A stretch of 64,000 bases of DNA, taken from the NCBI GenBank assembly GCA_033762315.1, contig JANRLS010000226.1:1-64000 (forward strand), in the 5' to 3' direction. The position numbers and the translations under genes are program-made. The stretch comes from CAYLLN01 sp033762315 (GTDB lineage Bacteria; Planctomycetota; Planctomycetia; Pirellulales; Pirellulaceae). The notes under the pieces were generated by a model that saw only the letters and a program-made list of their open reading frames with translations, searched no databases and was not told the origin of the DNA. Shown one piece after another: positions 1-9,307 of this stretch (positions are counted from its first letter, which is position 1; each line of letters begins with the position of its first letter).

Positions 1-1040
1 TCAATCAGCCACTGCGCGGCGTTGACCTTGCGCTTGATGTATTCGCGCTCTTCGGGCGTGCAATTCCCGCTCATCAGTCGCTCGCGATAGTACTTGCTGA
101 TGTGCAGCGTGGGAGTGCCGCGATCCTCCACCCGCACCGTATAGACGCCGTTATCGTCGCGATCGACGAAGACATCGGGCGTGACGTTCGGCACGAACGT
201 CTCGGCGAATCCGGCGGCGGGCTTGGGATTCAACTTGCGGAGCTCGTCCCAGGCCTGCTTGATCGTGTCGATCGAGTAGCCGGTGGTCTTTTGGATCAGC
301 GGCAAGCGGTTATCGCGCAGATCCTCCAAATGCTTGGAGACGAGCGTCTTTTGCTCTTCATAGAGCGGCATGTCGGGGGTCAGTTGCGCGAGTAAGCACT
401 CGCGCAGGTCGCGGGCCGCAATGCCCGGGGGATCGAGCTCTTGCACGATGCGGAGCGCTTTGTCGGCCATTTTTTCGTAGTCGTGGCCGGCATCGGGGGG
501 GAGCAAATCGCGTAGGCTAACGCGGAAGTAGCCGCCGTCCTTCGGATCGAGCGAACTGATGATCCGCTCGCAAAGCTGGAACAAATCGGGATCGAGATCA
601 AGCTCGCCCAATTGGTGGACCAGGTGGTCTTGCAGCGACTCGGGCCGGTCAACCACGTTCGAGATCACGTCGTGCGCCCGGTCGGCATCTTCGGCCATCC
701 GGTTGGCCGATCGCCGCGTCGATTCGTCGAAAAAATCGGGAACCTCGCGATCCAGATTCAGCAGCCGCTCGAAGTCGTCGGTGTTGTTGTGGGCTTCATC
801 GACGACCAGCGGCTTGTCGTCGATGTCCTTCTCGCGGGGATTATCGCGTTCGTCCGGCTCTTCGGGGAGCGTGGGATCGCGCTCCTGCATTTCCAGAACG
901 GGATTCTCGACCAGTTCCTGCTCGATCTTCTCCTGCAGCAATTGCAGGGGAAGCTGCAGAATCTCCATCGACTGGATCATCCGCGGCGCCAGAATCTGCT
1001 TCTGGGTTTGGACGAGATTCTGGCCGAAGGAGAGACGCAT
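1..1040 (-). CDS. rpoN: RNA polymerase sigma-54 factor, 3' end outside window
   Basis: Sigma-54, the alternative sigma factor that opens promoters only with an AAA+ enhancer-binding activator. The protein begins MRLSFGQNLVQTQKQ and runs into a Gln/Leu-rich stretch (MIQSMEILQLPLQLLQ), the region I typical of RpoN, followed by an acidic region II (about residues 50-95) and the start of the core-binding domain. The frame is open to the left edge, so the C-terminal HTH and RpoN box cannot be seen. The start is the ATG at complement 1038-1040, 33 nt after recR in the same direction, so co-transcription with dnaX-recR is likely. Confidence 0.95.
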   Translation of the reverse strand, partial: MRLSFGQNLVQTQKQILAPRMIQSMEILQLPLQLLQEKIEQELVENPVLEMQERDPTLPEEPDERDNPREKDIDDKPLVVDEAHNNTDDFERLLNLDREVPDFFDESTRRSANRMAEDADRAHDVISNVVDRPESLQDHLVHQLGELDLDPDLFQLCERIISSLDPKDGGYFRVSLRDLLPPDAGHDYEKMADKALRIVQELDPPGIAARDLRECLLAQLTPDMPLYEEQKTLVSKHLEDLRDNRLPLIQKTTGYSIDTIKQAWDELRKLNPKPAAGFAETFVPNVTPDVFVDRDDNGVYTVRVEDRGTPTLHISKYYRERLMSGNCTPEEREYIKRKVNAAQWLI

Positions 1041-1073
1041 GGTGAAAAATAAAGAGGAGTCGCCGCGCGGGGT

Positions 1074-1673
1074 CTAAAATTTTTGTCGTCCGGCCAAGGC
1101 ATCGGCCAGAACTTCTTTATTCGTGTATTCGAGGATGCTCCCGGTGGTGATGCCGCGGGCCAGGCGCGTGACTTGCACGGGAAACTCGGCCAGCAAATTC
1201 GAGATGTAGAGGGCGGTGCCGTCCCCCTCGACCGTCGGATTCGTGGCCATGATGATCTCGCGGAATTCCCCGCCACGCACGCGCTCGATCAGCGGCTCGA
1301 TGGTGAGTTGGTCGGGGCCAATCCCATCGAGCGGGGCGATCCGGCCAAGCAAAACGTGATACAGCCCGCGGTAGCTGCCGGGCTGTTCGAGGGCCATCAG
1401 GTCGCGCGGCTGCTCGACAATGCAGAGCTGCGTCTGGTCGCGCTTCGGGTCGCTGCAAATCAGGCACCGCTCGGCTTCGGCCAGGTTGAAGCAGGACTGG
1501 CAATAGTGGACGTTTTCGCGAACATCCCGAATCGCGTCGGCCAGGGCGAGGGCTTCCGCTTTGTTGACCCGCAACACGTGATACGCCAACCGCTCCGCCG
1601 ATCGCCGCCCAATGCCGGGCAGCTTGGCGAATTCGTCGATGATCTTGCCAATCGACTGGGTGACGTGCGACAT
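1074..1673 (-). CDS. recR: Recombination mediator RecR
   Basis: RecR works with RecF/RecO to load RecA on gapped DNA. The 199-residue length is usual for the family. An N-terminal helix-hairpin-helix (KLPGIGRRSAERLAYHVL, residues 17-34) is followed by a four-cysteine zinc finger (C58, C61, C70, C73) and a Toprim domain, whose expected acidic and glycine-rich segments lie around residues 80-165 (for example ATNPTVEGDGTA). It sits 52 nt downstream of dnaX and 33 nt upstream of rpoN, all on the minus strand. The small ybaB gene that often separates dnaX and recR in other bacteria is absent here. Confidence 0.97.
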   Translation of the reverse strand: MSHVTQSIGKIIDEFAKLPGIGRRSAERLAYHVLRVNKAEALALADAIRDVRENVHYCQSCFNLAEAERCLICSDPKRDQTQLCIVEQPRDLMALEQPGSYRGLYHVLLGRIAPLDGIGPDQLTIEPLIERVRGGEFREIIMATNPTVEGDGTALYISNLLAEFPVQVTRLARGITTGSILEYTNKEVLADALAGRQKF

Positions 1674-1725
1674 CGGGCCCGCTCCAACCGCGTGAGTCTC
1701 CTAAAAACCACCCTGATGGGGAGTT

Positions 1726-3558
1726 TTAAGCGACGTCGGAACCCGGCAGGGCGGGTTCGACCACGGCCGGCGAATCGCCTCCTTCGGCTTCCGAGGGGGG
1801 CGGATCGATCACACCGACGATCTCGGCATCGAAGATTTCGACCACCTGCTTGACGAGCGGATGACGCATCAATTCGATTTGCCGCTGTCGGCGATTGACC
1901 GGGGGACGGGGCGCAACCTGTTGGGAGGGCTTGGTTTGCGGCTCGTCGGGGGAAAAAGCGAAGTCGATTCGCATGTTCCGCCCGGTGATTCGCGAGAGCG
2001 TCTCTTCCAGGCGCGACCGGCCTTCGGGCCGCTCGCAAAACTCCTTCGCCGTAGTATAGGCTTTTCTGAATCGCACCACTAGGCGGTTTGGCGCGGAAAT
2101 TGCTACAGAGTCATACTTTGCCGCCCAGGTTCCCGTCATATCGGCCAGATCGGCGACCGTTTCTTTCCAGGCGGCCAGGGCCGAATCGATATCGAGCGGG
2201 GGAACTACCGGCGCGTCCGTAGCCCCTTGCGGAACCGCCGGACTCGCCACTGCCGGACGGGAAACTTCGGAAATCGGGGGCAAATTCGGGCTAGCGCTTA
2301 GTTCGGTCGTTTTTTTTTCTGGAGAAGCCGCGACCGGGGCACTCGCCGGCGGGCTAGTTGCCGCTGGCCGGGGTGAAATCGCCACCGGAGTCCCATCGCG
2401 CAGTTGGGCGACGAGCGCGGGCAACTGATCCAAGTCCTCCAGCTTGCAGATCCGCACCAGGGCCATTTCGACAAGCGTTCGCACATGCGTGCTTTGCCGC
2501 ATCCGGGCGAGCGTTTGATCGAGAATCTGCGCGGCGGCCAGCAGCGTCTCCAGGCCAAACTGCTGGCCGAAGGTTTTGACTTGCTCGACATCCGCCGCGG
2601 CGGTATGCAGCAGTAAATCGGCCGGGCAACCCACGAGCGCCGCCATCGCATCGCGCAAATAGCCCAGCAATTGCTCGGTAAATTGCCCCAGATCGACCCC
2701 TTCTCCCACGGCCGCTTCGATTTCGGCGAGCGCGGCGGCCGCATCGCGACGCGCCAGCGTCCCCGCTAGCGCCGCCAGCCGACTGCTTTTGGCGGTGCCG
2801 AGCATCGAGTGAATATCAGCGGTCGTAATGTGCTGGCCGCCAAACGAAAACAGTTGCTCCAGCAACGATTGGCTATCGCGCATCGAGCCAGCGGCGCGGC
2901 GGGCGATGATCTGCAAGGCTTCCGGCTCGGCGGTGACACCCTCTTTGGCGCAAATCTGCTCCAGTCGCCCGAGAATCGACTTGGTCTCGATCGGGGCGAA
3001 GTCGAATCGCTGGCAACGCGACAAAACCGTGATCGGAATTTTGTCCGCCTCGGTGGTGCAAAAAATGAACTTAACGTGCTCCGGCGGCTCTTCGAGCGTT
3101 TTGAGCAGGGCATTGAACGCTGGCGTCGTCAGCATGTGGACTTCGTCGATGATGTGAATCTTGAACCGCGCCCGGCTGGGGCGGACATTCACATTCCCGC
3201 GAAGCTGGCGAATTTCGTCGATGCCGCGGTTGCTCGCGCCGTCGATTTCGATCACATCCACATCGTCGCCGGCGGCGATTCCTTGGCACATGTCGCACTC
3301 CCCGCAGGGAGTCGTTGTCGGCCCTTTCACGCAATTCAGGCACTTGCTGAAGATGCGGGCCGTCGAAGTTTTGCCGACGCCGCGAGCCCCAGTGAACAAA
3401 TAGGCGTGTCCGACCCGATTGGTCGTGATGGCGTTGGCCAGCGCCTGCGAAACTTGTGACTGCCCGACAAGCTGCTCGAAATCTTGCGGGCGATAGCGGC
3501 GGGCGACGACGACATACTCGCCACTGTCCGCCGGATTGGCTGCTGCTGAATTACTCAT
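1726..3558 (-). CDS. dnaX: DNA polymerase III subunit gamma/tau
   Basis: Clamp-loader ATPase subunit. Visible parts: Walker A GARGVGKT (residues 57-64), a zinc-binding set (C76, C85, C88, C91), the Walker B/DEVH segment (IIDEVHML) and the SRC sensor motif (VLSRCQRFDF), then clamp-loader domain III to about residue 370. The rest is a Pro/Ala/Ser-rich linker and a C-terminal tau-like domain that probably contacts the polymerase. I see no obvious slippery A-tract frameshift signal for a separate short gamma form. The gene starts 41 nt downstream of the SRP RNA and is followed by recR and rpoN. Confidence 0.96.
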   Translation of the reverse strand: MSNSAAANPADSGEYVVVARRYRPQDFEQLVGQSQVSQALANAITTNRVGHAYLFTGARGVGKTSTARIFSKCLNCVKGPTTTPCGECDMCQGIAAGDDVDVIEIDGASNRGIDEIRQLRGNVNVRPSRARFKIHIIDEVHMLTTPAFNALLKTLEEPPEHVKFIFCTTEADKIPITVLSRCQRFDFAPIETKSILGRLEQICAKEGVTAEPEALQIIARRAAGSMRDSQSLLEQLFSFGGQHITTADIHSMLGTAKSSRLAALAGTLARRDAAAALAEIEAAVGEGVDLGQFTEQLLGYLRDAMAALVGCPADLLLHTAAADVEQVKTFGQQFGLETLLAAAQILDQTLARMRQSTHVRTLVEMALVRICKLEDLDQLPALVAQLRDGTPVAISPRPAATSPPASAPVAASPEKKTTELSASPNLPPISEVSRPAVASPAVPQGATDAPVVPPLDIDSALAAWKETVADLADMTGTWAAKYDSVAISAPNRLVVRFRKAYTTAKEFCERPEGRSRLEETLSRITGRNMRIDFAFSPDEPQTKPSQQVAPRPPVNRRQRQIELMRHPLVKQVVEIFDAEIVGVIDPPPSEAEGGDSPAVVEPALPGSDVA

Positions 3559-3598
3559 GCCCGCCCCAAAGCTGGCTTGCCGCCACGACTGCCGATCA

Positions 3599-3682
3599 GA
3601 GGCCCCCGCACAAGAGTACCTCGCTTATGGCTGCTCCGGTTAAGGCCTGACCAGGTTCACGGCTCCCCCTCGCGAGGGCCCC
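3599..3682 (-). ncRNA. ffs: Bacterial small signal recognition particle RNA (4.5S RNA)
   Basis: Read on the minus strand, the segment contains the conserved helix-8 core ACCUGGUCAGG ... GGAGCAGCC of SRP RNA. Its two ends pair as a 10-bp terminal helix, GGGGCCCUCG (3682-3673) with CGGGGGCCUC (3608-3599), including two wobbles. The 84-nt length fits the small bacterial form. The apical loop reads UUAAC rather than the common GGAA. The position just upstream of dnaX is a frequent location. Exact transcript ends are estimated from the helix. Confidence 0.93.
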
Positions 3683-3808
3683 TGTTCGGCAGTCGCTACC
3701 GGTCTCTTTGTAAGCGACCAGGGGCGGATCGTCAAACGGGCGATTTCCCCGGTAAAATCGATTACAATCGGAGGCACACGCAAGCTGACCCGCCTCAAGG
3801 ACCGCCGG

Positions 3809-6172
3809 ATGTCCCACTTTCGCCCGCTGATTTTCGTCGCGTCGATGCTGGGGGGCGTGGCGGCATGGGGGCAAGACGCGGCCCGGTTCGACGCGCCGAC
3901 CGCCGCGTTCCTCAAGCAGCATTGCCTGCGCTGCCACGGGCCGGAAAAGGCCGAAGGAGAGCTGCGACTCGACAAGCTCGGCACCGACCTCGCACAACGC
4001 GACGTTTTCGAGCGCTGGCACTTGCTGGTGAAGCGCATCACCGCCGGCGAAATGCCTCCCGAGGGAGAGCCACAGCCTGCGGCCGCCGAACGAACGGCTG
4101 CCGCGCGGGCCTTGTCGGCCCAGCTCGCGAAGGCCGCGGAAAGCCAGCGTGCCGCGGGGCGCGTAGTGCTTCGCCGCCTCAATCGGGTCGAGTACGAGAA
4201 CACCGTTCGCGACCTCTTCGCCGTCGATGTGGCGGTGAAAGAGATCCTGCCGGAAGACACGATTTCGCGCGGCTTCGACAACATCGGTGAAGCGCTGAAT
4301 ATCTCGCCGGTGCTGATGGAGCGCTATTTGGAGGCGGCCGACGCGGTGCTGACCGCCGCCGCCACGCCGGTCGCTCCCGCCGAAAGCAAACGTGAGACAT
4401 TCCTGCTGGCGGAGTCGATTCCAGCGTGGTTTACGGCCGTTTTGCCGAAGGGGGATAGCGTCGTCCTGTTTCGCTCCGAGGGTTCGGCCACGCACCTGGG
4501 CAAATTCCGCCCGCACGCCACCGGCCGCTATCGGGTCCGCGTGCCGTGCTTTGCATATCAATCCGAAACGCCTCTCGCCATGTCGGTGCTGGCGGGCAAT
4601 TTCTTTGGTGGCAATGGGCTCGGATCGTGGCAGGTGGGCTATTTCGATGCGCCTCCCGGCGAACCCAAAGTCGTCGAATTCGAGGTTCGCCTGCAAGCGC
4701 GGGTGCATACGATCAAGCTGATGCCCGCCTTTCTTCCGCGAACCTATGTCAAGCAAGAAACCCTGGCCGAATATCCCGGTCCGGGCCTGGGCATTGGCCC
4801 GATCGAGATCGAAGGCCCGCTGCCGGAGCAGATTCCGAGCGAGGCCTATCGCCGGCTGTTCGGCGAGGCGGACCCGAAAAAGGGGACGCTCGCCGATGCG
4901 GAACGGACGCTGCGCGAGTTGCTTCCCAAGGCGTTTCGCCGACCGACCACGGATGCCGATCTGGCACCGTATTTGGCCCTCGTCTCCAAGTCGCTCACAG
5001 CGGGGGAGCCTTATGAACTTGCCCTCCGCGGCGGCATCAAGGCGATATTGTGCTCCCCGCGGTTCTTGTATCTCCGCGAAGAGCCAGGCGAACTTGACGA
5101 CTATGCCCTCGCCGCGCGGCTGTCGTATTGCTTTTGGAGCACGCTGCCCGACGACGTGCTGCTCGAGCTGGCCGCCAAGGGAGAACTGAAGCAGCCGGCC
5201 GAGCTGCGTGAGCAAGTCGAACGGCTGCTGGCCGACCCGCGGGCCGAGCAGTTCACCCGCAATTTCGTCGGCCAGTGGCTGAGCCTTCGCGACATCGAAG
5301 CGACCACGCCCGACAAGCAGCTGTATCCCGAATTTGAAGAGCTGCTGCAGTGGTCGATGGTTCGCGAGACGGAGGCATTCTTCAATGAACTGCTGCACCA
5401 CGATCTGCCGGTGCAAAACTTCGTGGAGTCCGACTTCGCGATGCTCAACGGCCGCCTCGCCAAGCACTATGGCATCGCGGGGGTCGAGGGAGTCGGCTTT
5501 CGCCGCGTCGCGCTGAAGCCCGAAGATCACCGTGGCGGAGTGCTGACTCATGCCAGCGTGCTGAAGGTGACTGCCAACGGCACGACGACCTCCCCCGTGG
5601 TTCGCGGCGTCTGGGTGCTCGACCGGATCATGGGGCAGCCCGTGCCGCCCCCTCCCGCCAATGTGCCGGCGATTGAGCCCGACATTCGAGGGGCGGTGAC
5701 GATTCGCGAGCAGCTTGCCAGGCATCGGGACACGCCCAATTGCTCCTCGTGCCACGTGAAGATCGATCCCCCCGGTTTTGCCCTGGAAAACTACGATGTG
5801 ATCGGCGGCTGGCGGGAGCAATATCGGGCGATTGGCGTGAAGAATACGGTCCGCCCGCCGGAAAGCCCGCTGACGAAGTTCCTGGCCCGGCCCCAATATG
5901 GCCTGGGCCTGCCGGTCGAGGCGGGGAGCGCGCTGGCCGACGGCCGCAAGTTCGCCGATCTGCGCGAGTTTAAGCAGTTGTTGCTCGCCGATCCCGACCA
6001 GATCGTCCGCTGCGTGGCCGAAAAGCTGGCGACCTATGCCACGGGCCATCCCATCGACTATGCCGACCGCGCCGAGCTGGCGCGGATCGTGGCCGCATCG
6101 CGCGAGGGGAACCACGGCTTGCGGAATCTGGTGCATCTGGTCGTGGGGAGCGAACTCTTTCGACACAAGTGA
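3809..6172 (+). CDS. Secreted planctomycete c-type cytochrome protein (DUF1587/1592/1588/1585)
   Basis: A 787-residue exported protein of the multi-domain family abundant in planctomycetes, usually with a partner DUF1552 protein; no such partner is next to it here. A signal peptide (residues 1-21) is followed by a heme-binding CLRCH motif (C39, C42, H43). Then come a DUF1587-like segment (RRLNRVEYENTVRDLF), a central beta-rich region (about 190-340), DUF1595/DUF1592 segments (LAARLSYCFWSTLPDD), DUF1588 (GVLTHASVLKVTANGTTTSP) with a second cysteine pair NCSSCHVKIDPPGF, and C-terminal DUF1585. Function is unknown; a periplasmic redox role in polymer breakdown is often suggested. The next gene starts one base after the stop codon. 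Confidence 0.9.
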   Translation: MSHFRPLIFVASMLGGVAAWGQDAARFDAPTAAFLKQHCLRCHGPEKAEGELRLDKLGTDLAQRDVFERWHLLVKRITAGEMPPEGEPQPAAAERTAAARALSAQLAKAAESQRAAGRVVLRRLNRVEYENTVRDLFAVDVAVKEILPEDTISRGFDNIGEALNISPVLMERYLEAADAVLTAAATPVAPAESKRETFLLAESIPAWFTAVLPKGDSVVLFRSEGSATHLGKFRPHATGRYRVRVPCFAYQSETPLAMSVLAGNFFGGNGLGSWQVGYFDAPPGEPKVVEFEVRLQARVHTIKLMPAFLPRTYVKQETLAEYPGPGLGIGPIEIEGPLPEQIPSEAYRRLFGEADPKKGTLADAERTLRELLPKAFRRPTTDADLAPYLALVSKSLTAGEPYELALRGGIKAILCSPRFLYLREEPGELDDYALAARLSYCFWSTLPDDVLLELAAKGELKQPAELREQVERLLADPRAEQFTRNFVGQWLSLRDIEATTPDKQLYPEFEELLQWSMVRETEAFFNELLHHDLPVQNFVESDFAMLNGRLAKHYGIAGVEGVGFRRVALKPEDHRGGVLTHASVLKVTANGTTTSPVVRGVWVLDRIMGQPVPPPPANVPAIEPDIRGAVTIREQLARHRDTPNCSSCHVKIDPPGFALENYDVIGGWREQYRAIGVKNTVRPPESPLTKFLARPQYGLGLPVEAGSALADGRKFADLREFKQLLLADPDQIVRCVAEKLATYATGHPIDYADRAELARIVAASREGNHGLRNLVHLVVGSELFRHK

Positions 6173-6173
6173 C

Positions 6174-7448
6174 ATGACCCTACCGATCGAGTCGCGCTAT
6201 TGTCATAGTCTGCCGGGTCTCAATCGCCTGCTGGCGGTGACGCGCATCCTGGCCGAAGACCTGGACACCGGCCAAGCGCTTGCGCACATTGTCGCCGAGG
6301 CGAAAATCGCCCTGCATTGCGACCGGGCGATCGTCTATCAGTTCGACCACAAGCGCGAGCAGCTCGTCGCCACCGCTGGCTTGGATCGTGACTTTGCCGT
6401 TGATCTCGATCAGGGAATCGTCGGCTGCGCCGCCCGGGAGGGGAAGCTCATCAACATGGCTCACCCACGCAGCGATCCGCGGTTCCGCGACGCCCACGAC
6501 CGCCTGCTGGACTATCACACGCAAACCGTGCTCGCGGTGCCGCTGATTGCCGCCCGCGACGAGCGGCTGCTGGGGGTGCTGGAGCTGCTGAACAACGTCG
6601 GCGGCCCGTTCGACAGCGACGACGAAGCGCTGGCCGTGGCCTTCAGCCACCACGCGGCGGCCGCGCTCGACCGGGGTCGGCTGTTGGCCGAGATCGAGAT
6701 GCGGCGCGAACTGGAAGCCTCGCTCAGCGTGGCCCGCGAGGTGCAGCGGCGCTTCATGCCGAGTAAGATGCCTCCCATTCCCGGATACGAGGTCGCCACC
6801 TGGTGGTATCCCAACGAAGCGGTGGGGGGCGACTACTGCGATGTGATCGCCCTTCCTGGCGGGGAAGTCGCTCTGTGCGTGGCCGATGTCAGCGGGCATG
6901 GCCTGGGGCCGAGCCTGCTGATGGCGTCGGTCCGGGCGGCGCTGCGCACATTGTTGCGGAGCGAACGTTCGCCAAGCGTACTGTTGGAGCAACTCGCCTT
7001 GGCGCTCGCCGACGATTTCGAGCACGGCTCCTTCATCACGATGGTGCTGGCGATGCTCGCGCCGGAGCGGCACGAAGTGACCTTCGCCAATGCCGGCCAC
7101 GGACCGGCGATTCACTTTCAAGCCGCGGGCGAGCAGTGCGTCGATCTGGAAGCGACCGGCGTGCCGCTCGGGGTTGTCGTGCCGATGCAATATCCGCTAG
7201 GGCCGCTGCTCGCGCTGGCCGAGGGGGACTTGCTTGTACTGACGACCGACGGGATCGTCGAGTCGTTCGATCAGCAAGGATCGCAGTTTGGAGTCGAACG
7301 GCTGCAAGGGCTGATTCGCCAGCTCGCCCGCGCGCCGCTTGATGATTTGGTGCGTGCCATCGGCCGCGAGGTCGAGCTGCACTATGTCGGCGATAGCCCG
7401 CCGGACGATTTGACGATCTTGGCACTGCGCCGAACCGCGCGATCCTAA
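6174..7448 (+). CDS. GAF domain-containing SpoIIE/RsbU-type protein phosphatase
   Basis: A 424-residue signalling phosphatase. An N-terminal GAF domain (about residues 15-165) is joined by a short helical linker (AREVQRRFMPSKMPPIPGYE) to a PP2C-like SpoIIE domain (about 215-420). Metal-binding motifs are visible: GGDYCD near the start, ADVSGHG in the middle, and TDGIVES and DDLTILALR near the end. Such enzymes usually dephosphorylate anti-anti-sigma factors in partner-switching pathways, but no STAS or anti-sigma gene is adjacent. The ATG at 6174 is chosen because it begins the GAF homology; the upstream part of the same open frame overlaps the previous gene and reads as nonsense. Likely co-transcribed with the genes on either side. 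Confidence 0.9.
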   Translation: MTLPIESRYCHSLPGLNRLLAVTRILAEDLDTGQALAHIVAEAKIALHCDRAIVYQFDHKREQLVATAGLDRDFAVDLDQGIVGCAAREGKLINMAHPRSDPRFRDAHDRLLDYHTQTVLAVPLIAARDERLLGVLELLNNVGGPFDSDDEALAVAFSHHAAAALDRGRLLAEIEMRRELEASLSVAREVQRRFMPSKMPPIPGYEVATWWYPNEAVGGDYCDVIALPGGEVALCVADVSGHGLGPSLLMASVRAALRTLLRSERSPSVLLEQLALALADDFEHGSFITMVLAMLAPERHEVTFANAGHGPAIHFQAAGEQCVDLEATGVPLGVVVPMQYPLGPLLALAEGDLLVLTTDGIVESFDQQGSQFGVERLQGLIRQLARAPLDDLVRAIGREVELHYVGDSPPDDLTILALRRTARS

Positions 7449-8399
7449 ATGCCCCTCGCCAGCCACACCGCCGAAATCGCCGTCGATTCGCCCCTCATTG
7501 GCGCGCGGATCGACCGCCTGATACAGCAATTGTGCGGCCTTTCGAGAAGCCAGGTAATCGGCCTCTTCGATCATGGCTGCGTCCGACGAGGCGGAGCGCT
7601 CTGCACGCAGCCGGGAGAGCGGCTGGCGGCGGGAGATCGGGTCGAGCTGCGCTACGATCCGCATCAGCGCTACCATCCGACGAACAAGCCGCGGCGCAAC
7701 TTGGGGTTTGACCTGGTCTTCGAAGACAAGCACTTGATCGTCGTCATCAAGCCGGCCGAGCTGCTGACGGTCCCCACCGTGCGGCACGAGACCAACACCT
7801 TGCAGCACAAGGTGGAGGCGTACGTGCGGCATGTCGGCGGGGGGCGCGGCGCTTTCACGGTGCATCGACTGGATCGGGGCGTTTCGGGCCTGTTGGTGCT
7901 GGGCAAAACGCAGGAGATCGTGCGGGCGATCAAGGACCAGTTCGCGCTGAACAAGCCCGAGCGGGAGTATATCGCGCTGGTCGCCGGGCACCTCGCGCAA
8001 GCACAGGGAACGTTCGAGAGCCTGCTGGCGACGGACAAAGACCTGAACCGCTTTTCGACCGATGACGAGCAGATTGGCCAGCGGGCCGTGACCCACTACC
8101 GCGTGATCTCGCGGCTCGCCGATACGACGCTCGTTCAGGTGCGGCTGGAAACGGGGCGACGCAATCAGATTCGGGTTCACTTCGCCGAGGCGGGGCATCC
8201 GGTGCTCGGCGATCCGCGCTACCAGCCCGAGCGGGCGGCCCATTCCGATTGGCGGCATCAGCGGCTGGCGCTACATGCGCGGCTCTTGGGCTTCGAGCAT
8301 CCGGTCACGGGGGAACCGCTGCGGTTCGAGGCGGAATTGCCCGCCGAAATGGCTCGGTTCATCAAGCAGCAAGGTTCGCGGGGAGCGGTCCGCGGGTAG
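7449..8399 (+). CDS. RluA-family RNA pseudouridine synthase
   Basis: A 316-residue enzyme expected to isomerise uridine to pseudouridine in rRNA or tRNA. An N-terminal S4 RNA-binding domain (about residues 12-70, with SRSQVIGLFDHGCVRRGG) precedes the catalytic domain containing the signature HRLDRGVSG, whose Asp is the catalytic residue of the RluA family. Later conserved pieces include LETGRRNQIRVHFAEAGHPVLGD. The start codon follows the upstream stop directly, suggesting translational coupling to the phosphatase gene. The target base cannot be told from sequence. Confidence 0.92.
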   Translation: MPLASHTAEIAVDSPLIGARIDRLIQQLCGLSRSQVIGLFDHGCVRRGGALCTQPGERLAAGDRVELRYDPHQRYHPTNKPRRNLGFDLVFEDKHLIVVIKPAELLTVPTVRHETNTLQHKVEAYVRHVGGGRGAFTVHRLDRGVSGLLVLGKTQEIVRAIKDQFALNKPEREYIALVAGHLAQAQGTFESLLATDKDLNRFSTDDEQIGQRAVTHYRVISRLADTTLVQVRLETGRRNQIRVHFAEAGHPVLGDPRYQPERAAHSDWRHQRLALHARLLGFEHPVTGEPLRFEAELPAEMARFIKQQGSRGAVRG

Positions 8400-8505
8400 A
8401 GCCGGTTGGAATATGCTCGCCCGGTGATTACCGTTGAACGAAGTTCCGCTGGCGGTATCATGGGCGTTGGTCCCTTCCGTCGGTCGTTCTTCGCGGCGCA
8501 GCATC

Positions 8506-9285
8506 ATGGTTTTGCAGGTGGCGTGTACCAGTTGCGGGCAGGGAGTGCTGGTTCCCCAGACTTCCTTGGGGCAGCTCACGCGCTGCCCCCGTTGCCGCAA
8601 TTCGTTTGTCGCGCAGGCTCCTTCGTCCGCTCCCAGCCCCACGCCTCCGCCAATGCCCTCGCGGTCGGGAATTTTCCCCGCTCCGCGGCCGGCGTCGAAT
8701 GTGGCGGCCTCTCCCACCCTTCCGCCAATGCCCGGCGCTGCCGGAGCGGGACCGGATGCCTGGTATTTGCAGTCAGCGGATGGGAAGTCGTTTGGTCCCA
8801 TTCCGAAGGCGCAGCTCGATGGCTGGGTGCTGGAGGGCTTGGTCAGCGCGGGAGACTTTGTTTTGCAGCATGGCGACCAGCAGTGGCGCAATGCCCGCGA
8901 TGTCTATCCGCTGCTCGGCGGCGCGAGCGGCGGCTTCAATCCCGCCGGCAATTTTGGCGGAGCCGGCGGCGGCTTTCCGAGTTTCGACAGTGGCGGCGGT
9001 AGCAGCTCGACCACCGGCACGCGCAAGCAAAAGCGGCCGCATCGTGGTCCGCTGATTCTCACGCTCGGGCTCGTCGGTTTCTTTTCGTGCTTTCCGCTGG
9101 CGATTGCCGCCTGGGTGATGGGAGCCGACGATTTGAAGCAGATGCGGGCCGGCCGAATGGATCGCAGCGGCGAAGGGGCGACCACCATCGGCGTGGTGAT
9201 GGGAATGATTAGCACGGGACTTGCCGTGGTGACCATTTTGGTTTATCTCGTCATTTTCCTCGCTTTCGCCAGCTCGGTGCAGTAG
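8506..9285 (+). CDS. Zinc-ribbon / GYF_2 / DUF4190-like membrane protein
   Basis: A 259-residue protein with three recognisable parts: an N-terminal zinc ribbon (C7, C10, C27, C30), a Pro-rich linker, a GYF_2 (DUF4339) domain (WYLQSADGKSFGPIPKAQLD, then SAGDFVLQHGDQQW), and a C-terminal DUF4190-like pair of transmembrane helices (PLILTLGLVGFFSCFPLAIA and a final VVTILVYLVIFLAF) flanking a GEGATTIGVVMG segment. A Gly/Ser-rich stretch separates GYF_2 from the membrane part. The ATG at 8506 starts just before the zinc ribbon; an in-frame ATG at 8434 would add 24 residues without resemblance. GYF_2 proteins are numerous in planctomycetes and of unknown function. Confidence 0.85.
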   Translation: MVLQVACTSCGQGVLVPQTSLGQLTRCPRCRNSFVAQAPSSAPSPTPPPMPSRSGIFPAPRPASNVAASPTLPPMPGAAGAGPDAWYLQSADGKSFGPIPKAQLDGWVLEGLVSAGDFVLQHGDQQWRNARDVYPLLGGASGGFNPAGNFGGAGGGFPSFDSGGGSSSTTGTRKQKRPHRGPLILTLGLVGFFSCFPLAIAAWVMGADDLKQMRAGRMDRSGEGATTIGVVMGMISTGLAVVTILVYLVIFLAFASSVQ

Positions 9286-9307
9286 CAAGCCGGCTGGTCG
9301 GTACTGG

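Noticed and set aside
3596..6175. 859-codon minus-strand open frame
   Set aside because: It is antisense to the DUF1592 cytochrome gene, crosses the SRP RNA, and has no family resemblance.
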